Part shown: piece after piece, positions 47,128-56,408 of the stretch
How positions within the stretch are numbered: position 1 is the stretch's first letter
Layout: each line of letters starts with the position of its first letter
Assembly: GCF_902499335.1 (NCBI RefSeq)
Contig: NZ_CABVQK010000002.1
Coordinates: 186,001-250,000 of the forward strand
Direction of reading: 5' to 3'
DNA: 64,000 nt
Source of the DNA: Burkholderia lata
GTDB lineage: Bacteria; Pseudomonadota; Gammaproteobacteria; Burkholderiales; Burkholderiaceae
The notes under the pieces: generated by a model
What the model was told of the DNA's origin: nothing
Seen by the model: the letters and a program-made list of their open reading frames with translations, nothing else
Database searches by the model: none
Position numbers and translations under genes: made by a program

Positions 47128-47499
47128 TCAGCTTCGCGCGAGCACCAGCACGCCGATCAGGATGATGCCGATGCCGACGAGCCGCTGGACCGACAGCACT
47201 TCACCGAACAGGTACCAGGCCGCGAACGCGTTGACGACGTAGCCGAGCGACAGCATCGGATACGCGATCGACACGTCGACCCGCGACAGCCCGACGATCC
47301 AGACCACGACGCTCAGTACGTAGCAGCCGAGGCCGCCGATGATCGGCAATTGGGTCGCGATCTTCAGGCCGACCGGGATGATGTTCGCACGGCTGAATTC
47401 GAAGTGCCCAACAGCGTTGACGCCGGCTTTCAGCAGAAGTTGCGCACAGGCGTTGAGCATCACGCCGGTGATGATGCAGACGAACGAAACGGGATTCAT
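47128..47499 (-). CDS. SMR/EamA-type flippase subunit (ArnE/ArnF-like)
   Basis: A 123-residue protein with four membrane helices in the small multidrug resistance fold, including AWYLFGEVLSVQRLVGIGII. In E. coli two such proteins, ArnE and ArnF, form the flippase that moves undecaprenyl-phosphate-Ara4N to the periplasmic face. Here only one gene lies in the cluster, so it may act as a homodimer. Its place between arnT and arnB supports this role. Gap to arnB is 130 bases and could hold an internal promoter. Confidence 0.85.
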   Translation of the reverse strand: MNPVSFVCIITGVMLNACAQLLLKAGVNAVGHFEFSRANIIPVGLKIATQLPIIGGLGCYVLSVVVWIVGLSRVDVSIAYPMLSLGYVVNAFAAWYLFGEVLSVQRLVGIGIILIGVLVLARS

Positions 47500-47512
47500 G
47501 CGGTGGGCGTCC

Positions 47513-49189
47513 TTACGATTGCGGTTTCTCGACGATCACGCGGCGGCTGTCGCGCGCAATCACGCGCATCGGCACGCCTTGCTTGACCAGGGTGTCGTAC
47601 TGGCCGGGCGGCATGATCGCGAGCGCATGGGTTTCCTGCTTCCAGCGCGTGATCCACTCGTCGACGGTCGGAATCCACTTGTTCGGCTCCATCGAGATCC
47701 CGAATGCGAGCTCGTCCTGGCGCTGGACCATGATCGTCGTGTGGCCCATATAGAACGGGAACGTGTGATCGAGCATCTCGATCGAGTAGAACGGCGTGTC
47801 GGCCGGCAGTTTCGCCAGTTCGGCGCGCACCGCCGGCGCGAGCAGCGCGCCCGAGCTGTAGCGGCCGAACTCGTCGTGCCCGGTGCCGCCGATCGTGCCG
47901 AACGCGAGCCAGGCGGCGCCGAATGCGGCAAGCGCGGCAGCCACGCCCGCGCGGCGGTTCAGCCACGCGGCCGCGAGCGTCAGCGCGCCTGCGACCGCGA
48001 GGCCTGCGTACAGCCACATCTGGAACGCGCGGTACTGCGCGTTCGGCGTGCGGGCATCGCCCTGGTACGCGAGGAAGATGATCCCGAACGCCGCGACGAC
48101 GACGAACACGAGGTAGCCGAGCAGGTGGCGGCGGAACCGGTCGGCGCTCATCAGCGGCAGGTACGCGCCGATGATCAGCGCGAGCGCCGGCGCGACCGGC
48201 AGCACGTACGAGATCAGCTTCGAATGCGACGCGCTGAAGAACAGGAAGATGAATGCGCTCCAGATCAGCAGCACGAGCATCGGCGAGAAGCCGTTCGGCT
48301 GGCGCGGCATCCGCAGCGCATGGCGGATGCTCTGCCACGCGACCGACAGCCACGGCAGGAAGCCGACCAGCAGCACGGGCACGAAGTAGTAAAGCGGGCC
48401 CGGGCGGTTCTGTTCCGGGGTCAGGTACCGGCGGAACTGCTGGACGATGAAGAAGAAGTTGAAGAACTCGGGGTTGCGCTGCTGGACGAGCACGAACCAC
48501 GGCGTGACGATCGCGAAGAAGATCACGAGGCCGCTCACCAGGTACAGGCGCTTCCACAGCGCCCAGTCGCGCGCGATCAGCGTGTAGAGCACGAGCACGG
48601 CGCCGGGCAGGATCAGGCCGACGAGGCCCTTCGACAGCACCGCGAACGCCATTGCGGCCCAGCACGCCCACATCCAGCCGCGTGCCGCGGCCGGGCGCAG
48701 CCCGGGCCGCTGCGCGAGCAGCAGCGAGCACAGCGACAGCGACATCCAGAACGCGAGCCCCATGTCGAGCGCGTTGAAGTGGCCCATCAGGTTCCAGTAC
48801 GGCGACGACGCGAGCACGACGGCGGCGAGGAAGCCCGACAGCGGGTTGAACAGGCGCGCGCCGGTGTAGCCGACCAGCAGGATGCCTGCGAAGCTCGCGA
48901 TGGCCGTGTAGAGGCGCGCCTGCCATTCGCCGATGCCGAACCACGCGAACGTGAGCGCGTTCAGCCAGGTTTGCAGCGGCGGCTTCTCGAAGTACTTGTA
49001 GCCGTTGTAGCGCGGCGTGATCCAGTCGCCGGTGACGAACATCTCGCGCGCCATTTCCGCGTAGCGGCCTTCGTCGCTCGGGATCAGGTGGCGCAGCCCG
49101 AGCGGCGCGAACCAGACGATCGCGAGTGCGACGACGAGGAGGACGAGCGTGATGCGATTGAGCGGTAGCCTCGACGGCGTATCGTTCAT
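47513..49189 (-). CDS. arnT: Lipid A Ara4N transferase
   Basis: A 558-residue GT83 membrane transferase with about 13 spans. The first external loop has DEGRYAEMAREM, holding the catalytic-site Asp/Glu of the family, and TPRYNGYKYFEKPPLQTWLN follows. It moves Ara4N from undecaprenyl phosphate to lipid A phosphates, which lowers surface charge and gives resistance to polymyxin and other cationic peptides. First gene of the leftward cluster; the flippase gene starts 13 bases after it. Confidence 0.95.
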   Translation of the reverse strand: MNDTPSRLPLNRITLVLLVVALAIVWFAPLGLRHLIPSDEGRYAEMAREMFVTGDWITPRYNGYKYFEKPPLQTWLNALTFAWFGIGEWQARLYTAIASFAGILLVGYTGARLFNPLSGFLAAVVLASSPYWNLMGHFNALDMGLAFWMSLSLCSLLLAQRPGLRPAAARGWMWACWAAMAFAVLSKGLVGLILPGAVLVLYTLIARDWALWKRLYLVSGLVIFFAIVTPWFVLVQQRNPEFFNFFFIVQQFRRYLTPEQNRPGPLYYFVPVLLVGFLPWLSVAWQSIRHALRMPRQPNGFSPMLVLLIWSAFIFLFFSASHSKLISYVLPVAPALALIIGAYLPLMSADRFRRHLLGYLVFVVVAAFGIIFLAYQGDARTPNAQYRAFQMWLYAGLAVAGALTLAAAWLNRRAGVAAALAAFGAAWLAFGTIGGTGHDEFGRYSSGALLAPAVRAELAKLPADTPFYSIEMLDHTFPFYMGHTTIMVQRQDELAFGISMEPNKWIPTVDEWITRWKQETHALAIMPPGQYDTLVKQGVPMRVIARDSRRVIVEKPQS

Positions 49190-49313
49190 GGATTTTCAGC
49201 CTGTTGGTTATTGTGACGGGCCGCCGGCGGGTTGCGCCGGGGGCGGGCGGCCTGGCCGGGCCGATCCGGGGGATCGACCCGCTGCGCCGGCCCGAGTTTT
49301 ACCGCATCGGGGA

Positions 49314-49688
49314 TTAACGTTCAATTAAGAGCGCGGCGGCGACTTTGCGGCCTTCGGCCATCAGGATGTTGTAGGTGCGGCAGGCGGCCTGGAAATCCAT
49401 CGTCTCGACGCCGATCCGCTTGGCCGTCAGCGCCGCGACGAGCCGCGGGTGCGGGAAGCGCAACCGCGCGCCGCTGCCGAAGATCACGAGTTCTGGGGTC
49501 GGGTCGAGCAGCATCGCGAAATGCTCGGGCGCGAGCGCGTCGAACGACGACACGGGCCACGCCTGGACCGGCGCGCCGGGCAGTACGATGACGCTCGTTT
49601 CGTGGCGTTCGAGATTGACGTCGACATAATCGGGGCCGTAGCCGGTGACGGTGTTGAGCGCGCCGCTCGCGTCCTGGTGCAGTTTCAA
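49314..49688 (-). CDS. Mth938-like domain protein
   Basis: A 124-residue protein of the Mth938/NDUFAF3-like family, recognised by LVIFGSGARLRFPHPRLV, the preceding EHFAMLLDPTPE and GVETMDFQAACRTYNILMAE. Human NDUFAF3 helps assemble complex I; bacterial members are not characterised. A TTG start at 49688 is chosen because homology begins at LKLHQD; the frame is open 41 codons further, but that part is Pro/Ser-rich and unlike the family. It diverges from alaA. Confidence 0.8.
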   Translation of the reverse strand: MKLHQDASGALNTVTGYGPDYVDVNLERHETSVIVLPGAPVQAWPVSSFDALAPEHFAMLLDPTPELVIFGSGARLRFPHPRLVAALTAKRIGVETMDFQAACRTYNILMAEGRKVAAALLIER

Positions 49689-50003
49689 ATCGGTATTCCG
49701 CGGTTCCGTAGGGGAATGTGTTGCAGGGCCACACGGGCCCGGATGGCCGGTTTCGCTTGCCTGAGCACGCGGGACGCCTGACGGCGCGGGCCCGGCGCGG
49801 CTATGGTGCATTGCGAAAGTCGGCCAAAATCCGCTAAATTATAACTTTTTGGTCGCCCCCGGGCGCCACTTGCGTCGCGCGTCGCCACAAGCCGCGCCCG
49901 ACCGCCCGCTTTTTCCCAGTCTAGACAGCGCGCACAGACCGGCCGCTTTCCAGTTTTGATCCCGTCCCCCCGGCCGCAAGGCCAACCCAGGAACCGTGTC
50001 GTC
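49689..50003. other. Divergent promoter region between Mth938-like gene and alaA
   Basis: About 315 bases without a gene. It includes the promoter proposed for alaA at 49811-49840 and must also serve the minus-strand gene. Confidence 0.5.
49811..49840 (+). promoter_or_regulatory. Possible sigma-70 promoter of alaA-hom-thrC
   Basis: TTGCGA (49811-49816) and TAAATT (49835-49840) with 18-base spacing in an AT-rich patch, about 160 bases before alaA. Confidence 0.4.
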
Positions 50004-51242
50004 GTGAAACCGATTCAGAAGTCGAACAAGCTGCTCAACGTCTGCTACGACATCCGTGGCCCGGTGCTCGAGCACGCGAAGCGCCTCGAGGAAGAAGGCC
50101 ACCGCATCATCAAGCTGAACATCGGCAACCTCGCGCCGTTCGGTTTCGACGCGCCGGACGAGATCATCCAGGACATGATCCGCAACCTGCCGACGTCGTC
50201 CGGGTATTCGGATTCGAAGGGCGTGTTCTCGGCGCGCAAGGCCGTGATGCACTACACGCAGGAAAAGGGCGTCGTGGGCGTCGGCCTCGACGACATCTAC
50301 ATCGGCAACGGCGCGTCCGAGCTGATCGTGATGGCGACCCAGGCGCTGCTGAACGACGGCGACGAAGTGCTGCTGCCCGCGCCCGACTATCCGCTGTGGA
50401 CGGCGGCGGTCAGCCTGTCGGGCGGCACGCCGGTGCATTACATCTGCGACGAGCAGAACGCGTGGATGCCCGATCTCGACGATATCCGCCGTAAGATCAC
50501 GCCGAACACGAAGGCGATCGTCGTGATCAACCCGAACAACCCGACGGGCGCGCTTTATTCAGACGAATTGCTGCTCGAACTGCTCGAGATCGCGCGCCAG
50601 CACGGACTGATCGTGTTCGCCGACGAGGTGTACGACAAGATCGTCTACGACGGCCTCGAGCACACGGCGCTGGGTTCGCTGTCGGAGGACGTGATCACCG
50701 TCACGTTCAACAGCCTGTCGAAGAGCTATCGCTCGTGCGGCTACCGTGCGGGCTGGATGGCCGTGTCGGGCCTCGGCGGCGACAACCGCCGGCACGCGAA
50801 GGATTACCTCGAGGGGCTCGGCATCCTGTCGTCGATGCGCCTGTGCGCGAACGTGCCCGGGCAGTTCGCGATCCAGACGGCGCTCGGCGGCTACCAGAGC
50901 ATCAACGAGCTGATCGTGCCGAGCGGGCGCCTGTACAAGCAGCGCGAGCTCGCGTACGACATGCTCACGTCGATCCCGGGCGTGACCTGCGTGAAGCCGC
51001 AGGCCGCGCTGTACATGTTCCCGCGCCTCGACCCCAAGCTTTATCCGATCCAGAACGACCAGCAGTTCATTCTCGACCTGCTGCTCGAGGAGCGCGTATT
51101 GCTCGTACAGGGCACGGGCTTCAACTGGACGACGCCGGACCACTTCCGCGTGGTCTTCCTGCCGAACCTCGACGACCTGACCGATTCGATCAACCGGATC
51201 GCACGCTTCCTCGACGGCTACCGCAAGCGCCATTCGGCCTGA
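50004..51242 (+). CDS. alaA: Alanine-synthesising aminotransferase AlaA
   Basis: A 412-residue class I/II PLP aminotransferase very close to E. coli AlaA, sharing NVCYDIRGPVLEHAKRLEEE, LPAPDYPLWTAAVSLS, INPNNPTGALYS, SMRLCANVPGQFAIQTALGG and LLVQGTGFNW. The PLP Lys is in NSLSKSYRSCGYR. It transfers amino groups between glutamate and pyruvate. GTG at 50004 gives MKPIQKSNK as in the family; the frame opens 16 codons earlier at TTG. It precedes hom by 53 bases, so it is likely co-transcribed with hom and thrC. Confidence 0.93.
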   Translation: MKPIQKSNKLLNVCYDIRGPVLEHAKRLEEEGHRIIKLNIGNLAPFGFDAPDEIIQDMIRNLPTSSGYSDSKGVFSARKAVMHYTQEKGVVGVGLDDIYIGNGASELIVMATQALLNDGDEVLLPAPDYPLWTAAVSLSGGTPVHYICDEQNAWMPDLDDIRRKITPNTKAIVVINPNNPTGALYSDELLLELLEIARQHGLIVFADEVYDKIVYDGLEHTALGSLSEDVITVTFNSLSKSYRSCGYRAGWMAVSGLGGDNRRHAKDYLEGLGILSSMRLCANVPGQFAIQTALGGYQSINELIVPSGRLYKQRELAYDMLTSIPGVTCVKPQAALYMFPRLDPKLYPIQNDQQFILDLLLEERVLLVQGTGFNWTTPDHFRVVFLPNLDDLTDSINRIARFLDGYRKRHSA

Positions 51243-51295
51243 GCGGCACGGCCACACGGAACTCACTACTTCTTACTCATTCGATCACACGCAGC

Positions 51296-52624
51296 ATGGA
51301 ACCGATCAAAGTTGGCCTGTTGGGCTTCGGCACGGTGGGCAGCGGCACCTTCACGGTGCTGGGCCGCAACCAGGAAGAAATCAAGCGACGCGCGGGGCGC
51401 GGCATCGAGGTGACGCGCATTGCGGTGCGCAACCCGGCCAAGGCGCTGGCTGCGCTCGGCGGCGACGCCGGCGCCGCGCAGATCACCGACGATTTCAACG
51501 CAGTCGTCGATGATCCGTCGATCTCGATCATCGCCGAGATGATCGGCGGCACGGGCGTCGCACGCGAGCTCGTGCTGCGCGCGATCGCGAACGGCAAGCA
51601 CGTCGTGACCGCCAACAAGGCGCTGCTCGCGGTGCACGGCACCGAGATCTTCGAGGCCGCGCGTGCGAAGGGCGTGATGGTCGCGTTCGAGGCGGCCGTC
51701 GCCGGCGGCATCCCGATCATCAAGGCGCTGCGCGAAGGCCTGACCGCAAACCGCATCCAGTACATCGCGGGCATCATCAACGGCACGACCAACTACATCC
51801 TGTCGGAAATGCGCGATCGCGGGCTCGACTTCGCGACCGCGCTGAAGGCCGCGCAGGAGCTTGGCTACGCGGAAGCCGATCCGACCTTCGACATCGAAGG
51901 CGTCGACGCCGCGCACAAGGCGACGATCATGAGCGCGATCGCATTCGGCGTGCCGGTGCAGTTCGACCGTGCGTACGTCGAGGGCATCAGCAAGCTCGAC
52001 GCGACCGACATCCGCTATGCGGAAGAGCTCGGCTACCGGATCAAGCTGCTCGGCATCACGCGCCGCGCCGAAAACGGCATCGAGCTGCGCGTGCACCCGA
52101 CGCTGATCCCGGAGAAGCGCCTGCTCGCGAACGTCGAGGGCGCGATGAACGCGGTCGTCGTGCACGGCGACGCGGTCGGCACGACGCTGTACTACGGCAA
52201 GGGCGCGGGCGCGGAGCCGACCGCATCGGCCGTGGTCGCGGATCTCGTCGACGTCACGCGCCTGCACACGGCGGACCCCGAGCATCGCGTGCCGCATCTC
52301 GCGTTCCAGCCGGACAGCCTCTCGAACACGCCGATCCTGCCGATCGAAGAAGTGACGAGCGGCTACTACCTGCGCCTGCGCGTTGCCGATCAAACCGGCG
52401 TGCTGGCCGACATCACGCGCATCCTCGCCGCATCGGGCATCTCGATCGACGCGCTGCTGCAGAAGGAATCGGAGCAGGTCGACGACGCGAACGGCGAAAC
52501 CGACATCATCCTGATCACGCACGTCACGGTCGAGAAGAACGTGAATGCGGCGATCGCGCAGATCGAGAGCCTCGCGACGGTGGTATCGAAGGTGACGAAG
52601 CTGCGCATGGAAGCGCTGAACTGA
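51296..52624 (+). CDS. hom: Homoserine dehydrogenase
   Basis: A 442-residue monofunctional enzyme reducing aspartate semialdehyde to homoserine. The NAD(P) site is VGLLGFGTVGSGTF. Catalytic region residues are in GTTNYILSEM and AQELGYAEADPTFDIEGVDA. A C-terminal ACT domain (about residues 355-430, YYLRLRVADQTGVLADITRI) should bind threonine for feedback control. It lies 12 bases before thrC. Confidence 0.97.
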   Translation: MEPIKVGLLGFGTVGSGTFTVLGRNQEEIKRRAGRGIEVTRIAVRNPAKALAALGGDAGAAQITDDFNAVVDDPSISIIAEMIGGTGVARELVLRAIANGKHVVTANKALLAVHGTEIFEAARAKGVMVAFEAAVAGGIPIIKALREGLTANRIQYIAGIINGTTNYILSEMRDRGLDFATALKAAQELGYAEADPTFDIEGVDAAHKATIMSAIAFGVPVQFDRAYVEGISKLDATDIRYAEELGYRIKLLGITRRAENGIELRVHPTLIPEKRLLANVEGAMNAVVVHGDAVGTTLYYGKGAGAEPTASAVVADLVDVTRLHTADPEHRVPHLAFQPDSLSNTPILPIEEVTSGYYLRLRVADQTGVLADITRILAASGISIDALLQKESEQVDDANGETDIILITHVTVEKNVNAAIAQIESLATVVSKVTKLRMEALN

Positions 52625-52636
52625 GCTGAGGACGAC

Positions 52637-54088
52637 ATGAACTACATCTCCACGCGCGGCGCCGGCATCGGCGAGCGCCACACGTTCTCCGACATCCTGC
52701 TCGGCGGTCTCGCGAAGGACGGCGGGCTCTACCTGCCGGCCGAGTATCCGAAGGTGTCCGCCGACGAGCTCGCACGCTGGCGCACGCTGTCGTACGCGGA
52801 TCTCGCGTTCGAGATCCTGTCGAAGTTCTGCGACGACGTACCGGCCGACGACCTGCGCGCGATCACGCGCCGCACGTACACGGCCGACGTGTACAGCAAC
52901 ACGCGCCATGGCGAGAACGCGTCCGACATCACGCCGCTGAAGACGCTCGGCACCGAGAACGGCGCGCCGATCTCGCTGCTCGAACTGTCGAACGGCCCGA
53001 CGCTCGCGTTCAAGGACATGGCGATGCAGCTGCTCGGCAACCTGTTCGAGTACACGCTCGCGAAGCACGGGCAGACGCTCAACATTCTCGGTGCGACGTC
53101 CGGCGACACCGGCAGCGCGGCCGAATACGCGATGCGCGGCAAGGCCGGCGTGCGCGTGTTCATGCTGTCGCCGCACAAGAAGATGAGCGCGTTCCAGACG
53201 GCCCAGATGTTCAGCCTGCAGGATCCGAACATCTTCAACCTCGCGGTCGAAGGCGTGTTCGACGACTGCCAGGACATCGTGAAGGCCGTTTCGAACGATC
53301 ACGCGTTCAAGGCGCAGCAGAAGATCGGCACGGTCAACTCGATCAACTGGGCGCGCGTCGTCGCGCAGGTCGTGTACTACTTCAAGGGTTACTTCGCGGC
53401 GACCCGATCCAATGACGAGCGCGTGTCGTTCACGGTGCCGTCGGGCAACTTCGGCAACGTCTGCGCAGGCCACATCGCGCGGATGATGGGGCTGCCGATC
53501 GCGAAGCTCGTGGTCGCGACCAACGAGAACGACGTGCTCGACGAGTTCTTCCGCACGGGCGCGTATCGCGTGCGCAGCGCCGAGAACACCTATCACACGA
53601 GCAGCCCGAGCATGGACATCTCGAAGGCGTCGAATTTCGAGCGCTTCGTGTTCGACTTGCTCGGCCGCGATCCGGCGCGCGTGATGCAGCTGTTCCGCGA
53701 CGTAGAGGAGAAGGGTGGCTTCGATCTCGCGGCGAGCGGCGATTTCGCGCGCGTCGCCGAGTTCGGTTTCGTGTCGGGCCGCAGCAGCCACACGGACCGC
53801 ATCGCGACGATCCGCGACGTGTTCTCGCGCTACGACACGATGATCGATACGCACACGGCCGACGGTGTGAAGGTCGCGCGCGAGCATCTCGACGCGGGCG
53901 TGCCGATGGTCGTGCTCGAGACGGCGCAGCCGATCAAGTTCGGCGAGACGATTCGCGAGGCACTCGATCGCGAAGCCGAACGTCCGGCCGCATTCGACGG
54001 GCTCGAGGCGCTGCCGCAGCGTTTCGAGGTCGTGAACGCCGACGCACAGCAGGTGAAGGACTTCATCGCCGCCCATACGGGAGCATGA
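52637..54088 (+). CDS. thrC: Threonine synthase
   Basis: A 483-residue PLP enzyme converting O-phosphohomoserine to threonine. The PLP Lys is Lys126 in SNGPTLAFKDMAMQLLGN, and the phosphate-binding loop is GATSGDTGSAAEYAM. Length matches the long (fungal/proteobacterial) class. GAGGAC before the ATG. A stem-loop terminator follows the gene. Confidence 0.97.
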   Translation: MNYISTRGAGIGERHTFSDILLGGLAKDGGLYLPAEYPKVSADELARWRTLSYADLAFEILSKFCDDVPADDLRAITRRTYTADVYSNTRHGENASDITPLKTLGTENGAPISLLELSNGPTLAFKDMAMQLLGNLFEYTLAKHGQTLNILGATSGDTGSAAEYAMRGKAGVRVFMLSPHKKMSAFQTAQMFSLQDPNIFNLAVEGVFDDCQDIVKAVSNDHAFKAQQKIGTVNSINWARVVAQVVYYFKGYFAATRSNDERVSFTVPSGNFGNVCAGHIARMMGLPIAKLVVATNENDVLDEFFRTGAYRVRSAENTYHTSSPSMDISKASNFERFVFDLLGRDPARVMQLFRDVEEKGGFDLAASGDFARVAEFGFVSGRSSHTDRIATIRDVFSRYDTMIDTHTADGVKVAREHLDAGVPMVVLETAQPIKFGETIREALDREAERPAAFDGLEALPQRFEVVNADAQQVKDFIAAHTGA

Positions 54089-54121
54089 CGCACGGCCGGG
54101 CCGCGGGCCCGGCTGCGCTGG

Positions 54122-54173
54122 ACGGCCGGAATGCCGATTCGTCGAACGGATCGGGGTTCCGGCCGTTTTGTTT
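54122..54173 (+). terminator. Terminator after thrC
   Basis: CGGCCGGAA pairs with TTCCGGCCG at 54157-54165 across a long loop, followed by TTTTGTTT. Confidence 0.7.
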
Positions 54174-54330
54174 GGCGGTGCCGCTCGGTTACCGTCGCAC
54201 CGCGCCCGAAACAAGTGCCAGACCCGCACGTTCGCGCGAATCACAGTTTCCGCATGTCCGCCATATCGCGCGCCCGCGCGACGGCGTCGCTACAATGACG
54301 TATTGAATCCAACGATCCCCGATTCCATCG

Positions 54331-55578
54331 ATGTCGAACCCGAATCCCGCGGCGCCGCGCGCGCCGATGCTGTCGACCGCCGAGGCACTCGCCGCGTTGC
54401 TCGATGCCGCGAAGCCGTTGCCCGGCGCCGAAACCGTCGCCACGCTCGACGCGCTCGGCCGCGTGCTGGCGGCCGACGTGAGCTCGCCGCTCGACGTGCC
54501 GCCGATGCATACGAGCGCGATGGACGGCTATGCGGTGCGCGTCGCCGACCTGCTGCATGGCGACCGGCGCTTGCCGGTGTCGCAGCGCATTCCGGCCGGT
54601 CATCCGGCCGCGCCGCTCGCTGCCGGCACGGCTGCGCGGATCTTTACCGGTGCGACGGTGCCGCCCGGCGCCGACGCCGTCGTGATGCAGGAGCAGGCGT
54701 CGGCCGACGGCGACGCGGTCGAGATCCTGCACACGCCGAAGGCCGGTGAATGGATCACCGCGCAGGGCGCGGATATCCGGCAAGGGTCAGTGATCCTGCC
54801 GGCCGGCACGCGGCTCACGCCGCAGGCGCTCGGCCTGGCCGCGTCGGTCGGCTGCGCGCAATTGGCGGTCGCGCGGCGGATTCGCGTCGCGGTGTTCTTC
54901 ACCGGCGACGAACTGACGATGCCCGGCGAGCCGCTGAAGCCCGGCGCGATCTACAACTCGAACCGCTTCACGCTGCGCGGGCTGCTGGAGCGGCTCGGCT
55001 GCCATGTGACCGACTACGGGATCGTGCCCGATTCGCTCGCCGCGACCCGCGACACGCTGCGTGCGGCCGCACGCGATCACGACGTGATCCTGACGAGCGG
55101 CGGCGTGTCGGTCGGCGACGAGGATCACGTGAAACCGGCCGTCGAGGCCGAAGGGCGGCTCGCGTTGTGGCAGATCGCGATGAAGCCCGGCAAGCCGCTC
55201 GCTTACGGCGCGGTGCGCCGCGGTGACGATCGCCCCGATGCGCACTTCATCGGGTTGCCCGGCAACCCGGTATCGAGCTTCGTCACGTTCCTGCTGTTCG
55301 TGCGGCCGTTCCTGCTGCGCTTGTCCGGCGTGCGCGACGTCGCGCCGCGCGCGCTGTCGCTGCGCGCCGACTTTTCGCAAGGCAAGGGCGACCGGCGCAA
55401 CGAATTCCTGCGTGCGCGCGTCAACGCGGCCGGCGGTCTCGACCTGTTCCCGAACCAGAGCTCGGCGGTGCTGACGTCGACGGTGTGGGGCGACGGCCTG
55501 ATCGACAACCCGCCGCAGCATGCGATCAGCGCCGGCGAGACCGTGCGTTTCATTCCGTTTTCCGAACTGCTGTCGTAA
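54331..55578 (+). CDS. moeA: Molybdopterin molybdenumtransferase MoeA
   Basis: A 415-residue enzyme that inserts molybdate into adenylated molybdopterin. Family marks include PPMHTSAMDGYAVRVADL, RIFTGATVPPGADAVVMQEQ, ILTSGGVSVGDEDHVKPAVE and FIGLPGNPVSSFVTFLLF. It leads moeA-moaD-moaE, which together make and use molybdopterin. TACAAT at 54291-54296 may be its -10 box. Confidence 0.96.
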   Translation: MSNPNPAAPRAPMLSTAEALAALLDAAKPLPGAETVATLDALGRVLAADVSSPLDVPPMHTSAMDGYAVRVADLLHGDRRLPVSQRIPAGHPAAPLAAGTAARIFTGATVPPGADAVVMQEQASADGDAVEILHTPKAGEWITAQGADIRQGSVILPAGTRLTPQALGLAASVGCAQLAVARRIRVAVFFTGDELTMPGEPLKPGAIYNSNRFTLRGLLERLGCHVTDYGIVPDSLAATRDTLRAAARDHDVILTSGGVSVGDEDHVKPAVEAEGRLALWQIAMKPGKPLAYGAVRRGDDRPDAHFIGLPGNPVSSFVTFLLFVRPFLLRLSGVRDVAPRALSLRADFSQGKGDRRNEFLRARVNAAGGLDLFPNQSSAVLTSTVWGDGLIDNPPQHAISAGETVRFIPFSELLS

Positions 55579-55597
55579 CGCGACGGCTTCCCGAACC

Positions 55598-55855
55598 ATG
55601 AAGATTCAACTGAAATTTTTTGCAAGCGTACGCGAGGCACTGGGCGTCGCCGACGAGCAGGCCGACGTGCCGGATAGCGTCACGACCGTCGGCGACGTGC
55701 GCGCGTGGCTGCGCGTGCGCGGCGGTGCGTGGGCCGAGACGCTCTCCGAAGGGCGCGCACTGCGCATGGCGTGCAACCACGAGATGACCGATCCCGATAC
55801 GCGGCTCACCGAAGGCTGCGAAGTCGCGTTCTTTCCGCCGGTGACGGGCGGTTGA
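55598..55855 (+). CDS. moaD: Molybdopterin synthase sulfur carrier subunit
   Basis: An 85-residue ubiquitin-fold protein that ends in Gly-Gly (FFPPVTGG), the tail that carries thiocarboxylate sulfur. It opens MKIQLKFFASVREALG. It partners MoaE to turn precursor Z into molybdopterin. It lies 19 bases after moeA and 10 before moaE. Confidence 0.96.
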   Translation: MKIQLKFFASVREALGVADEQADVPDSVTTVGDVRAWLRVRGGAWAETLSEGRALRMACNHEMTDPDTRLTEGCEVAFFPPVTGG

Positions 55856-55865
55856 GGCGCGGGCG

Positions 55866-56342
55866 ATGGCAACGGTACGAATCCAGACCGACGACTTCGA
55901 CCTGAACGCCGAAGTCGCGGCATTGCGCGCGCGCAACCCGAAGATCGGCGCGGTCGCGTGCTTCGTCGGCACGGTGCGCGACCTGAACGAAGGCGATTCG
56001 GTTGCCGCGATGGAGCTCGAGCACTATCCGGGGATGACCGAGAAGGCGCTCGAGAAGATCGCCGCCGAGGCCGGCCGGCGCTGGCCGGGCATCGACGTCG
56101 CAATCGTGCATCGCGTCGGCAGGCTCCTGCCGCTCGACCAGATCGTGATGGTCGCAACGGTTGCGTCGCACCGCGGCGACGCGTTCGCGTCGTGCGAGTT
56201 CGTGATGGACTACCTGAAGACCGAAGCGCCGTTCTGGAAGAAGGAAACGACGCCGGATGGCGAGCGCTGGGTCGACGCGCGCAGTACCGACGATGCCGCG
56301 CTCGCGCGCTGGGGCATCGAATCGGGCAATACGCGGCGCTGA
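55866..56342 (+). CDS. moaE: Molybdopterin synthase catalytic subunit
   Basis: A 158-residue MoaE. Key parts are ACFVGTVRDLNEGDSVAAME, LEHYPGMTEKALEKI, VAIVHRVGRLLPLD and the catalytic Lys region DYLKTEAPFWKKE. It takes sulfur from MoaD to build the dithiolene. Last gene of the moe/moa operon; the next gene is convergent. Confidence 0.96.
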   Translation: MATVRIQTDDFDLNAEVAALRARNPKIGAVACFVGTVRDLNEGDSVAAMELEHYPGMTEKALEKIAAEAGRRWPGIDVAIVHRVGRLLPLDQIVMVATVASHRGDAFASCEFVMDYLKTEAPFWKKETTPDGERWVDARSTDDAALARWGIESGNTRR

Positions 56343-56408
56343 GCACGGCGTCGGGGTGATGCGGCGAAGTGCCGCATGCGCGCAAGCGTCGCGCGTGACC
56401 GCTGCCCG

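Noticed and set aside
51266-54244. 992-codon minus-strand frame opposite hom and thrC
   Set aside because: Mirror frame caused by codon bias; the plus-strand genes are well-known enzymes.
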